DNA from: Ophiosphaerella korrae
Lineage: Eukaryota > Ascomycota > Dothideomycetes > Pleosporales > Phaeosphaeriaceae
Reading direction: 5' to 3'
DNA length: 18,600 bases
Assembly: GCA_028456385.1 (NCBI GenBank)
Contig: JALNQF010000635.1
Coordinates: 1-18,600, forward strand
Positions within the stretch are counted from its first letter, which is position 1, and each line of letters starts with the position of its first letter. The translations under genes and the position numbers were made by a program. The notes beneath the pieces were generated by a model. That model had not been told where the DNA came from. It saw only the letters and a list, made by a program, of their open reading frames with translations, and made no database searches. Below are positions 1 through 9,813 of this stretch, piece by piece.

Positions 1-2760
1 AGTATTTTACTTATTACTTTTAAGTACTTATTATTATATACTAATTATACTATAAGTAATAGTAATACTTAATTATTTTACTTCTAATTACTATAAATCT
101 TTAGGTATATCTTTAATATCTTATTAGTCTATTCTATCTATTTATCTATTTGTAGATAATAGGCTATTAATAGCTTTCTTTTTATCTCTATTACTATAAG
201 TAGCGTTATCTAGTAATTAGATATAAAAAGCTTATCTCTATTACTAATAATACTCTTTAGTATCTTATATCTTTATATTAGTACGTCTAGTAGCACGTAT
301 CCTAGCTAATCTACTATATAGTTACTTTAGAATTTCTCTATCTTAGTATATTTTGTAAATTAGTCTATAATTACTATTATTATATTATATCTTATTCTTA
401 TTACTAGGTCTTTTAATATTAGTAGTTCTATAATAAAGTCTATTATAACGTCTATTTATAGTTTTTCTAGTATTTTAATTACTTATATTTTTCTATAAGG
501 TATATATATCTTATACTTATTTTTCTAGTAATTTATATATTCTTTAATAAACTATATTACTTTTTTCTTTATCTTATTAAATCTATAGTTCTTCTAGATT
601 AGTTCTATAGTTTATATAATCTCTAGGTACTTATATACTAAGTTATTATAGTATTATTATATAATTACTTCTTATAATTCTTTTAGAACTTTATTTATAA
701 TCTTAACTAAGTTATTAATTTCTTACTTTTTTACTAGTTATATATTTAGTACTAGATATCTTTATTTATTATCTTAGAGTATAGCTTCTTTTACTACTTG
801 TCTTTTTCCTATAATATTATATCTTTAGCTAAGTACGTCTACTTAGCTATTTTCTTTACTTAGTACGTACTAGATCTTAAATTTATACTATCTTAGTAGT
901 TCTAACTATTATATCTACTTATCTTTTAACTTCTTACTTGTTATAAAGTATATTAGGTTCTTATAATCTATTTTAATAATTACTTCTACTATACTTTTAG
1001 TATATACTCTCTAATATTTAAGTATATTAACTATTACTAGTAGCTCTTTATTATATATATTGTATCTCTCTTCTTATTCTATAAACTTCTCTAAATAGTA
1101 TATAATTAAATACTATTTCTTTTTATACTTTTATAGCGCTATTACTCTATAAGCTAGATTAAATATATTAGTCTTAATTACTAAGGTCTTATTACTATAA
1201 AATTACTTTAGAACTAGTAGTATAATATAAGCTTACTTAAGTTCCTTATAAGCTTATTTCTACTCTACTCTCTATTTTTATATTATATCTTTTCTTATAA
1301 GCTTTATAAGTAGTAGTACTTTCTTTAAAAATTCTTTTATAAAGTATTAGTTAAAGTTAATAAATCTTAAGAATAATTATATATCTTTAATTATATTAAG
1401 TTCTTTTTATTTTTTTACTACTTTAATCTTTTCTTAGCTTATCTTAACTTTATTAATACTTATTATATATCTTAAAAACTCTACTTTTATTTTATACTAT
1501 TTATACTTTTTTAGCTTTAGTTATAAGTTATATTAGTCTAAGTACTATAGTACTATTATTACTTACTCTACGTACTTACTTTCTTCTTTAGAATATATTA
1601 GTATATTATCTAAGTAGGCTATAATAAACTTATCTAAGTATTCTTATAATATATTATTAATTAGTCTTTAGAATATTACTAGCGTATTTATTAGTCTAAA
1701 GGGTATTACTATATACTTATAATATCTATAGTATATTTAGAATACTATCTTTTACTCTTTACTTACTTTAATTCTTATTAGGTAGTATCTATCTTTTAGG
1801 TCTAGCTTTATAAAAATCTTAGCTTAGCTTAGCTTATCTTAGAGTTTATCTATATTTAGTAGTAGGTATTAGTCTTTTACTATAATATTATTTAGTTTTT
1901 AGTAGTCTATATATATCTTTAGTAGTCTCTTCTTTTTTAGTATAAAGAGAATTAGAAATCTTATTAATAATAAGGATTCTTGTATATATCTTTTCTTTAG
2001 GTCTCTATTTAGTTTTTCTTAGAGTATTACTAATTTACTTTCTATTAATTAGTAAATACGCTTAAAAGGTAGCTCTTTTCTTTCCTATAACTTAATTAAA
2101 TAGTCCTAAGGTTAGTACTTAAGTAATACTAGTATATTTATCTTTTCTATAAATAAGTAGCTAAACTTCTTATATTATTCTAGGATTTTAAAAGTTATAT
2201 ATTACTCTTTTACTCTTACTTCTTTACTTAGCGCTTTACTAATACTTATAGAGTTACTTATTCTCTCTTAATAAGTTACTATTAAAGCTACTATCTTATA
2301 TAGTACTTTCTTATCTACTATTAAACTCTACTAATATATAAGCTTAGATCTACGTACGTCTTTATAGTTATTAAATAAGAAGTTTTAGTTTTTCTAATTA
2401 ACTCTAGGATTAAACTCTTATAGCTATAGGAGTCCTAGTATAATATTTTTATTAGCTAAAACTAATACGTCTAAGGTAATCCTTATACTATATCCTTAAA
2501 TAATAATCTCTATAGTTACTTCTTTACTAACTATTAAGTTTCTTAGTATTAGTTATCTATTTATAATATAGATTAGATATAGTATCTTCTTTACTTATAG
2601 TTAGAGTCTTACTTATTTTACTACTTTAAGTATAATTAGGTTTATAAATAACTTTAAATCTACTAATACTTTTATTTTTTCTCTTCTTATTTTTACTAAG
2701 AGTTTAATAAGTCTTTTAGTATTAATAGTATTATAGCTTCTAGATATATATCTAGCGTTA
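1..2760 (-). pseudogene. pol of family B: protease, reverse transcriptase, RNase H, integrase (5' to 3' on minus), many stops
   Basis: All landmarks lie in one minus-strand frame, so the reading frame survived while codons decayed. Protease: a VLVD-type active-site segment at about 2650-2669, followed by the conserved ILGL segment near 2430-2460. Reverse transcriptase: about 2120-1350, with motif A (KLDL) near 1815, the IPF segment near 1690, and motif C at 1605-1616 reading YLDN where the family has YLDD. RNase H: about 1250-900, where the first catalytic Asp is Asn (KTNIFNLAY, 1149-1175). Integrase: NKYK zinc-finger end near 520-560, first Asp in IDF (438-440), second Asp replaced by Asn in ISNRD (240-242), and Glu at 132-134. 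The second Asp position and the Glu are exactly 35 residues apart (DX35E). The Asp-to-Asn changes are all G to A, as RIP predicts. The protein is cut by the window edge downstream of the integrase core. Confidence 0.88.
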
Positions 2761-3740
2761 GCTATTTACTTAAAAAAGACTTAATCTTATAATCTTTATT
2801 TATTTATTACTAAAATCTTTAGAGTATCTTAATCTCTTTATATTATTTATACTTCTTTAGTATATAGGTTTACTAGATTAGATTAATATATTAGTTATTT
2901 ATAAGTATCTTACTTATATTTATATCTTCTTTAGTTATACCTAGAAAGTACTCTACTTCTTACTTATCTTATAAGTATTATTTATATCTTATATTTATAT
3001 ACTATTCTTAGTTCTATTTATATCTAGATCTTATTTTATTAGAATAGTAAGTAAAGTAGTTATTATAGTAATATCTTATCTATAATAGTAGTAGATAGTT
3101 TAGGTTATATAAGTATAGCTAGTATTATAGTTCTTATATTAATACTAGATCTATAATAATTAGTGCCTAATTATTATTAGTATATAATAATATATATTAT
3201 TAGGTTTACTCTACTTAGTATTTCTTATCTTACTATTCTTTTACTAAGTAGTAGCTATTTACTAGTTTTTAGATTTCTTTTATAAATTTATCTTATACCT
3301 TAGTATTCTTTTACTTTAGCTTTAGTATTTTAGGTACTATTTTATATTTAAAGGTTTTAAGCTTTTAGTTTTTTTTTTTATTCTTATCTTAGGCTATATA
3401 TACTTACTTTCCTAGATATAGCGTTATCTTATACTTATACTTTACTCTTCTCTAGTATAGCTAAAAGTATTCTAAAGTATCTATTTTAGATTATTTTTAC
3501 TTTAGCTAATACCTCTTTATATAGCTTTATACTCTTAGTAGTATCTTTATAGCTTTTACTTTATTATTTATTATAAGGTTTATTAGTTATATAGTAATCT
3601 TATAGTAGTTATATTTTTTATTTATATCTTACTACTAGAGGTTTATAGTCTTATAATCTTTCTTCTCTTAGCTTCTTTTAAAGATTACTTCTTATTCTTT
3701 TTCTTTATTTTTATCTTACTACTTTAGTATATTAATTTAT
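2761..3740 (-). pseudogene. Family B segment between the gag zinc knuckle and protease, poorly readable
   Basis: This stretch links gag to pol. On the minus strand it has runs of Lys, Gln-derived stops, Glu and Asn without a domain I recognise. Gag upstream is in a different frame from pol downstream (zinc knuckle first base 3805, protease first base 2669, which differ by one modulo three). A frame change, either an original gag/pol frameshift or a later indel, must therefore lie here. Many fungal Ty3 elements have a linker of this size between the knuckle and protease. No plus-strand coding, RNA gene or LTR is visible. Confidence 0.5.
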
Positions 3741-4450
3741 TATATAACTTTATTCTTTACTTAGTAATTCTTTACTAAGTACTTTATTTTACTATACTTA
3801 TAGTATTTTTAGCTTTTTACTTTTTTAGGGTTCTTATAGTAATAGTATTTTTATTTTCTTAGGTTTATATTATTAATATATATTTTATCTAGCTTAAAGT
3901 ATCTATAGCTACTTTAAACTTAGTTATACTTATATTTATATTACTACTTATACTTAGGTTTATACTTCTTACTTTCTATATATAGTATTCTTATATTCTT
4001 AGCTTTTACTATATATTTATATATATAGTTATTAACTTAAATTACTTTTTCTATTAGGTTCTCTAACGTCTTAATTATAGCTTTACTATATATTAGCTTA
4101 CTTTAAATATTACTTTTAAGTTTTTATTAAAATATTTTTATTAATACTTTATTATTCTATTCTATTTATATTACGTAGCTTTAGAACTTATTAGTATAAT
4201 CTACTACTACTTTATATTATTATAGCTACTATATTACGTACTTTACTACTACTATCTTATTTACTACTAGAAAAGCTTATTATACTTTATCTTTAAACTT
4301 AATTTATTTTTTAAATATCTTGTTATAGTTACTATTATTATTTTTAAAGTATTTCTTAAAGTATAGTATAACTTATTTCTTTACTTTACTTTTTATATAA
4401 GATAATATAAGTATAGCTTTATTTTTATCTTAAACTTAGTTTACTTTAAA
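3741..4450 (-). pseudogene. gag of family B: capsid core and one CCHC zinc knuckle, stop-riddled
   Basis: Gag is the structural capsid and nucleocapsid polyprotein that packages element RNA. From about 4444 downward the minus strand reads as a helical capsid-type protein. It has a DKNKAILILSYIK-like segment near 4400-4430, the YTNKFQSY-like segment further down, and a LENLIEKVI-like end, which match the order of conserved blocks in Pezizomycotina Ty3 gag proteins. A nucleocapsid knuckle follows at about 3764-3805. It has the CX2CX4HX4C spacing, but the ligands now read Tyr, Tyr, Tyr, Tyr (from TGC/TGT to TAC/TAT and CAC/CAT to TAC/TAT). Capsid and knuckle share one frame. The N-terminus is unclear because no ATG remains, and the 5' LTR is missing. 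Confidence 0.75.
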
Positions 4451-4506
4451 GAAGAGATTAAGTTATAAGATTTATAGCTTAAGCTTATTTTATTCTCTAT
4501 AGTAGA

Positions 4507-4935
4507 TATTATAAGTGTAATAGAAGAAATCGAGATAGAACTAATTAGTCTTAACTTAGGCGCTAACAAAATATAGGACAAGTAAGGTAATAATCTTAAT
4601 TAGGAGACTACATATAATTAGGACACTTAGAGTAATCTATAATCTATAGACTCTTAGCGCTATAGATTATAGATTAAGATAATCTATAATCTACTAGTCT
4701 TAGTAACTATAGATTATAGATTACGATAAGTATATAGTTAGTAGGATACGTATTATTAGGATAGTATTAGTAATTTAATCCTTTAACTATAGAACGCTAA
4801 TACAAGATAGTTATAAAATATCTTCTATTATTTATAGTTATTATAGATTACTCTCCTAAGCTTTTACTATTAACTCTTAATCTACTAACTTCTCTAATAT
4901 AAGTACCTATAGTTAACAATAGGTAGCCTATAATA
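4507..4935 (+). repeat. 5' LTR of the plus-strand family A copy (variant a)
   Basis: The reverse complement of this block aligns along its whole length with the LTRs at 6576-7002, 8677-9137, 15288-15747 and 17469-17920. It starts TATTATAAGTG and ends GCCTATAATA. The family consensus ends appear to be TG...CA, and here G to A and C to T have changed both ends. The middle carries two perfect hairpins (see 4633-4723), which mark it as the same variant as 6576-7002 and distinct from the other three LTRs. The edge was set by where similarity among copies ends. The five bases outside (4502-4506, gtaga) have no partner because the other LTR is missing. Confidence 0.88.
4633..4723. repeat. Two tandem perfect hairpins inside the LTR
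   Basis: Hairpin 1 has 17-base arms, taatctataatctatag (4633-4649) and its exact reverse complement (4660-4676), around a 10-base loop. Hairpin 2 has 14-base perfect arms (4680-4693 and 4710-4723) around a 16-base loop. Perfect pairing after so much mutation is striking. Both arms are built from the unit TAATCTA/TAGATTA. The same module is present, with a few changes, in the LTR at 6576-7002 (about 6783-6875). Confidence 0.85.
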
Positions 4936-4981
4936 CTTTACTAATTTAGTTATTACAAGGAGTAAAGCGTAAGTAACGTAT

Positions 4982-6575
4982 AGTCTAGCTAATATAATAG
5001 TAGAAAGTTTAACTAAATAAATAAGTAAAGCTCTTAGGAGTAGTCTTAAATTAGATAGTACTACATAGGAAATAATTAAGGGTTATTTTAACTAACTAAT
5101 TAATAATAAAGAAGATATAAAAATAGTAATTAACGCCTTAGAAACGTAGAATAAGGAATTATAAGATTACGTAAAATAAAACAAGGTATAGATTAAAGCT
5201 ATTATTAAAGGATAAAACTAAATAGAACTAATTACTTAAAGATTAGAGATAAGTGTAATAAAGAAACTACTAAAGATACTTATCTTTAAGAAGTTTAATA
5301 GAATAAGAGAGAAACTAAGACCTTTTATTATATTAGTATAACTCTAGATAGATATATAAGTACTATACTTTAATATAGAAAAAAAGAAGGTAATATATAT
5401 TAGACTATATCTTAAAGAAGATATAATAAAATAGTATAAACTTTACTAGATAGACTATATAATATATTCTCTAATAACCTAGAAGGATAAAACTAGAGCT
5501 ATTTTTAGAAGTTATAAATACTTTACTAAATAAATAAGAGTAGTGTTTAGAGATATAGACGTTACTTAATAAGCTAAAGAGTAGCTAGAGAAGCTTATAT
5601 AGAACTAAAGTATTTCTAAGTATATATTATAGTTTAAATAACTATTATAAAATATAGAATAGAATAAGTTAGCTTTAATATTACGATTTAAATAAAGACT
5701 AAACTTAAAGATCTAATATAAGATAATATATATAGAGAAACTAAGGACACTAGAAGTCCTAAAGTAATAGGTAATATAAATTAATAATAATCTTTAAGAA
5801 TAGAAGAAGAATAAATATAGAGGTTATACCTAAAACTATAATAAGAGAGACCCTATAGTCTTTAACACTAATAAAGATAAAAAAAAAGAAGAAGAATAAA
5901 GACTTTACGTACTTTAATTATAGTAAACTAGGCTACTATATAAAGAACTATAGATCTAAGTTAAAGAAGGATATAGTATACTATAAATATAAGAAACTAA
6001 GATACTTTATAAAAGAATATAGAAGTAAAGACCTTAAAAAAAAAACTTAGTTAAAAATAACTAAGAAGAAGAAAGAAGTACTATAAGTATAAGCTAAACC
6101 TTAAGAGAAAGTAGCTAAGAGTAAAGAAGTATAATACGTAATACTCTATTAAACCTTTTATTATAACAATAACTACTATATATATCTTTCTAGTAAGTAG
6201 AGAGTAGTATAGTTCTTATAGAAATAAAAATATAAAGTAGCTATAATAAAAGAAAGAATAAAAGCTTAGCTAAAAGAAATAGCCTAAGTAATAAACCTAC
6301 TAATAGAAGATTTAGAAAGAGAAGAGCTCCTAGTACTATTAATTTAAGCTAAAGGACTAGTACTAAATAAAGAGACTATAATAACTACTTCTAAAGAACT
6401 ATAAAGAAGTAAGAGATAGGTTAGTATAAGAAGTATAAAATATACTTAGCTAATAATATATAGCTATAATAGCTATACTATAATAGATATAAAAGAATAA
6501 AATAAAGAATAGAGATTTATTTAAATATACTTAATAGTTATAAGTATAGAAGAAGTATATAAAGACTAAAAAGAA
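4982..6575 (+). pseudogene. gag (and start of protease region) of the plus-strand family A copy, stops plus a frame slip
   Basis: This is the homologue of the gag half of the full-length element's gag-pol. The capsid core reads from about 5290 (FNR..EKLRPF) through about 5700, and all checked capsid landmarks (5291, 5501, 5753, 5822) lie in one frame. The double zinc knuckle at about 5910-6030 is in a different frame. The shift falls in the A/G-rich run at about 5876-5900, a likely single-base slip in a homopolymer. Knuckle Cys codons have become TAC/TAT (Tyr), and Gln and Trp codons have become stops. After the knuckles the sequence follows the linker toward protease and is cut at 6575, before the protease active site. 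No start ATG is left. Confidence 0.82.
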
Positions 6576-7002
6576 TATTATAGGGCGCTTATTATTAACT
6601 ATAGGCACCTATAAAGAGGAGTTAGTAGATTAGGAGTTAATAGTAAAGGCTTAGAGTTAACTAGTAATAACTATAAATAATAAAAGATATTTCGCAATTA
6701 TCTTATATTAGCGTTCTATAGTTAATAGATTAAATTACTAATACTATCTTAATAATACGCATCCTACTAACTATATACTTATTATAATCTATAATCTATA
6801 GTTACTAAGACTAGTAGATTATAAATTATCTTAATCTATAATCTATTAATACTAAAAGTCTATAGATTATAGATTAACCTAGGTATCTTAGTTATATATA
6901 GTTTCCTAATTAAAGTTATTACTTTACTTATCTTATACTTTGTTAGCGCCTAGATTAAGACTAATTAGTTCTATCTTAATTTCTTCTATTATACTTATAA
7001 CA
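6576..7002 (-). repeat. 3' LTR of the truncated minus-strand family A copy (variant a)
   Basis: On the minus strand it starts TGTTATAAGTATAATAG (from 7002) and ends at 6576, so the TG start is intact here. It aligns end to end with the reverse complement of the LTR at 4507-4935, including the hairpin module at about 6783-6875. Together these two form an inverted pair about 1.6 kb apart. Its outer edge directly abuts the truncated plus-strand gag copy. Confidence 0.88.
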
Positions 7003-7017
7003 CTATCTCCTTTTCTA
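7003..7017 (-). other. Polypurine tract next to the 3' LTR
   Basis: Immediately inside the LTR the minus strand reads TTAGAAAAGGAGATAG, an almost pure purine run ending at the LTR start. LTR elements use such a tract to prime plus-strand DNA synthesis. The same position carries a purine run in the copies at 9138 and 17921, which supports both the function and the LTR edge. Confidence 0.75.
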
Positions 7018-7020
7018 AGT

Positions 7021-7705
7021 AAGTCCTAGTTTTCTTATCCTAAGGCTAGAGTTATTAGTCTAGTTTCTTTATTAATATAAAGTTCTTTATCCTTCTTTAT
7101 ACCTATATTATCTATACGTTATTACTACCTCCTTACTAATTACGTGTTACGTAATAGTATTAAAATATTTCCTTACTCTTATTATACTTCTCTTAAGTTA
7201 AACTCTAAGTCTCTTCTTTATATTATTTCTATAAATAATAGTAGAGCTTATAAAGTATATATTTATATAAATATATATAGCTTTTATAACGTATCTAGTG
7301 TTTTTCTTTTTAAGTATAAGTTTATTATACTTATTCTTGCGTCTAGGCTTAATAATAATAGGGAAAGCTATTAACTAGACTTAAAAGAAATTACTATCTT
7401 AAATTATAGAAGCTAAAGCTAAGTATAAGCGTATCTAAGAGCTTATGTAGAGTAAGCTAGTAAAAAATTAAGCTTATCTCTCTTATCTTTGTAAGATAAA
7501 AGCCTTAAATAATAAGAAATTAGCTAAGTAGTTAGTAGCTCTAGAAGCTAAGCTAGACTTAGATAAGGCGTTTAATATTACTATAGTAGGTCCTATACTA
7601 AACGTCTCTATTGTCTCTCTATCTATTATTAGTAATATTAGTTCTCTTAGTTTACTACTAGGCGTTCTAGAGGGTTTTAATTTTAGAAATCCTCTAATTT
7701 CTTAG
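7021..7705 (+). pseudogene. Opposite-strand accessory ORF of family A: Cys-type segment plus helical region (copy 1)
   Basis: The plus strand between the polypurine tract and the end of pol codes for a protein that recurs in two other copies (9165-9813 and 17948-18480). The first half (frame of 7144) holds the conserved FSYPKARVISLVSLLI block at about 7030-7080. It then holds a segment ending in SRAYKVYI (about 7240-7263) and a long hydrophobic/basic part. The stretch 7144-7374 is open for 76 codons, but it begins at GTG and sits in the middle of the recurring region, so it is a remnant and not a gene by itself. The second half (frame of 7370, one base on) reads IIEAKAKYKRI...ALNNKKLAKQ..ALEAKLDLDKAF, rich in Lys, Glu, Ala and Leu with stops at Gln positions. 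It ends at the stop 7703-7705. Function is unknown. By its features it resembles the Cys-plus-coiled-coil hypothetical proteins common in fungal repeats (from memory, unverified). Confidence 0.62.
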
Positions 7706-8676
7706 GGTAATTAAGATTGTCTTCTAGTTCCTATATTTCTTCTTATAGTTATCCTTTTTTATCTATACTTATCTATTTTATTAAGTAGTAGTTTTTTCTA
7801 TTATAGGACTTATACTATAGAATTTCTTTAACTTCTTATTTTTCTTATTCTCTATATATATCTACTTTGTATACTAGTAGTTCTACTTCTTATAGTACTT
7901 ATTCTAGTAAGGCTATATAGAATATTAGGTGTATTCTTATCTTATTTAGTAGCTTTAGTTTAAATATAACTAGTATAACTTCTTTCTTAATTTTATATAG
8001 TTTTATCTTAATATAGTCTAATTTTAAGTTTAGTTATTTACTCTTAATATTCTTTTATACTAACTATACTTTTTCTTTTTTTTTAAATTAAGGTCTTTCT
8101 TTATACTTCTTATTATAGTACTTTACTATTTAGTTATATAGGAATTCTATATCTTATCTTAGTTAATTATATATATCTTTAAGTCTATTAGTAAAGTTTT
8201 CTCTTCTTAGGAGCTAAGATATCTAATTTCTTAGTGTCTAGTATATATTAGGTTTAAATCTATAGTTTATAAAGAAAAGTAATACTTTTATTACTATATT
8301 CTTTACGCTGTTATATACTAACTATACTATAGGTAGTAGCTATACCTAATTATTTTAGTTATAGTTAAGGTAGTATCTTAAGTATTACTCTACTATCTAA
8401 TTTATTTATTTAGATTGTCTATCTATTTATAGATAATATACTATAGATATTGTATATTATATTCCTAATTATACTATTATTATTCCTTATAGTTTTAATA
8501 TAAATTATATATCTCTATCTATAATAATCTTATCTAGTAGTCTATATTAACTAATTACTATTTCTAGAACTTAGTATATAGTAACCTCTATTTTACTTTT
8601 CTCTTTATATAGTTTAAAGTATAAATACTTTATAAGTTTATCTACTATAGTTAAGATTCTATTATACTTAACTTCT
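7700..8676 (-). pseudogene. pol 3' part of family A (integrase core end, C-terminal domain, chromodomain), truncated
   Basis: This is the minus-strand remnant matching about 9793-10778 of the full-length copy. The second catalytic Asp block (IIIDRD) is recognisable at about 8511-8530. The first Asp and zinc-binding domain are missing because the copy is cut at 8676. A chromodomain-like segment reads YNRKNYYLIK.. at about 7745-7810. Stops replace Gln and Trp codons throughout. Confidence 0.8.
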
Positions 8677-9137
8677 TGTAATAGGCCTCCTATCGTTAAC
8701 TATAGGTACCTGTCTTAAAGGGGGTTAGTAGATTACAAGGTAATAGTAAAAGCTTAGAGGTAATCTATAATAACTATAAACAATAGAAGATGTTTTATAA
8801 CTATCTTGTATTAGCGTTCTATAGTTAAAGGATTAAATTGCTAATACTATCCTAATAATGCGCATTATACTAACTATATACTACTAGTAATCTATCTATA
8901 CAACCTTATAGATTACTACTAATCTATTTGCTTATAACTATAGATTACTCTAATCTATTATTGCGTTATAATAGATTACTACTAATCTATTTATATATAA
9001 CTATAGATTACTACTACGTATCCTAGTTGTAAGTAGTTTCCTAATTAAAGTTGTTACCCTGCTTGTCTTATACTTTGTTAGCGCCTAGACTAAGACTAAT
9101 TAGTTTTATCTTAATTTCTTTTGTTACGCCTATAATA
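8677..9137 (-). repeat. 3' LTR of the full-length element (variant b)
   Basis: Its left edge keeps the terminal tgtaataggcc, which on the minus strand is a ...CA end. The right edge is cctataata, from a TG start changed by C to T. It aligns end to end with 15288-15747. The middle (8886-9010) carries about three palindromic units of the form agtaatctat...atagattact, a different arrangement from the variant a hairpins. Confidence 0.92.
8886..9010. repeat. Tandem palindromic units inside the variant b LTR
   Basis: The first unit pairs agtaatctat (8886-8895) with atagattact (8908-8917). Two further units with the same core (actaatctat...atagattact) follow up to about 9010. The equivalent array is in the other LTR at about 15497-15625. 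Such units could form hairpins in the RNA or DNA; no function can be assigned from sequence. Confidence 0.75.
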
Positions 9138-9153
9138 CTATCTCTCTCTCTAG
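9138..9153 (-). other. Polypurine tract of the full-length element
   Basis: The plus strand reads ctatctctctctctag, so the minus strand is an uninterrupted AGAGAGAGAGATAG run ending at the 3' LTR. This is the expected primer site for plus-strand synthesis. It is the cleanest of the three copies (compare 7003 and 17921). Confidence 0.85.
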
Positions 9154-9164
9154 GTAGACCTTAG

Positions 9165-9813
9165 TTTATCTATCCTAGAGCTAAAGTTATTAACCTAGTT
9201 TCTTTATTAATATAGAGTTCTTTACTCTCTATCTCTATACCTACTAAGTCTACTCTTTGTTATCTTTAATTAGTAGATCGTATATTATATTATAGTATTA
9301 CTATATTCTCTTATTCCTATTATAAGTCTTTAAATCCTCTTCTAGAGTATATTTCTTTAAAATATAGTAAGGCTTATAAGGTATATATTTGTACTAATAC
9401 TTACGCGTCTTATAATCTTTCTAGCGTGTCTTTTGTAGAGTATAGGTTAATAATACTTATTCTTGCGTCTATACTTATTTGTAATAGAGAGAGCTATTAA
9501 CTATACTTAAGATAAACTATCTAAATAGATCGCTAAGGCTAAAAAAGAATATAATTGTATTCTAAGTATATAAGTAAAAAATTACACTTGTTTAGTTTGT
9601 CTTTATAAGACGAAGGCCTTAAATAATAAGAAATCTATTACGTAAGCTACTCTTATTAAGTCTAAGCTTAATTTTAAGGCTGTAGTAGAGGTTGTTCCTA
9701 TTATATTAGGCGTTCCTATTGCCTCTCTATCTAGTAGTAATAATGTTAGTTCTCTTAGTTTACTACTAAGCGTTCTAGGAGATTTTAACTTTAGAAGTCC
9801 TCTAGTTTCTTAA
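9165..9813 (+). pseudogene. Opposite-strand accessory ORF of the full-length element: Cys-type segment plus helical region (copy 2)
   Basis: Plus-strand coding lies between the polypurine tract and the end of pol. The first half (frame of 9174) opens with YPRAKVINLVSLLI at about 9171-9212. It continues through SYSYYKSL (about 9309-9332) to the segment SKAYKVYICTNTYASYN at about 9376-9426, where Cys and Tyr (Tyr probably from Cys by TGT to TAT) alternate in a zinc-ligand-like spacing. The second half, one base on in frame, reads IAKAKKEYN (from about 9529), LYKTKALNNKK and KSKLNFKAVVEVV, which is Lys-rich and likely helical. It ends VS-stop at 9811-9813. Most in-frame stops are at probable Gln codons (CAA/CAG to TAA/TAG). 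The end overlaps the end of pol on the other strand. There is no recognisable family name and no ATG. A role in DNA or RNA binding would be inference only. Confidence 0.65.

Larger units (their letters stand above)
1..4506 (-). mobile_element. Ty3/gypsy retrotransposon, family B, internal region, RIP-degraded and partial
   Basis: Reading the minus strand from 4506 to 1 gives gag, a CCHC knuckle, protease, reverse transcriptase, RNase H and integrase in that order, which is the Ty3/gypsy (Metaviridae) gene order. Neither LTR is in the window. The left edge of the window falls inside or just after the integrase core, and the right end is cut at 4507 by the LTR of a plus-strand family A element. 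The protein sequence differs clearly from family A, so this is a separate family. It shows the strongest RIP signature in the window: CA and TG are very rare and nearly all Gln and Trp positions are stops. It is non-functional. The family level (Ty3/gypsy) is secure; the exact clade is not. Confidence 0.9.
4507..6575 (+). mobile_element. Family A retrotransposon, plus-strand copy, 5' part only (LTR + gag + start of protease region)
   Basis: The order is LTR (4507-4935), leader and gag up to the zinc knuckles near 6030, and then sequence matching the full-length element down to the equivalent of its position 13650. At 6576 it stops abruptly against the outer edge of an LTR of opposite orientation. 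The match is clear by eye: the block after the LTR (ctttactaatttagttatt, from 4936) is almost the same as the minus-strand sequence next to the full element's 5' LTR at 15287. The rest of pol and the 3' LTR are not found in plus orientation in this window. The copy is dead by RIP and truncation. Confidence 0.88.
6576..8676 (-). mobile_element. Family A retrotransposon, minus-strand copy, 3' part only
   Basis: Reading the minus strand, this holds the integrase end and chromodomain of pol (8676 to about 7700), an untranslated tail overlapped by an opposite-strand ORF, a polypurine tract, and the 3' LTR. It aligns with 9137 to about 10778 of the full-length element throughout. It is cut at 8676 where the LTR of the full-length element begins, so the RT, RNase H, first integrase Asp, gag and 5' LTR are absent. 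Its LTR is variant a, like that at 4507-4935, and unlike the LTRs of the full-length element. Confidence 0.88.

Noticed and set aside
3371..3380. T- and A-runs (for example 3371-3380, 15781-15788, 16510-16521) as transcription terminators or promoters
   Set aside because: Such runs are expected by chance in RIP-degraded AT-rich DNA and have no consistent position relative to genes.
2761..3740. A host gene or separate accessory gene between family B gag and pol
   Set aside because: There is no recognisable motif, no intact frame and no splice pattern; the simplest reading is the gag-pol linker of the element.
7144..7374. An open 76-codon stretch taken as a stand-alone gene
   Set aside because: It starts at GTG, not ATG, and is an internal piece of a longer recurring opposite-strand ORF that has stops in the other copies. 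It is kept as part of the pseudogene at 7021-7705.
8886..9010. CRISPR-like or minisatellite array in the LTR
   Set aside because: The units are short, palindromic, irregularly spaced and recur inside other LTRs, so they are part of the LTR and not an independent array.
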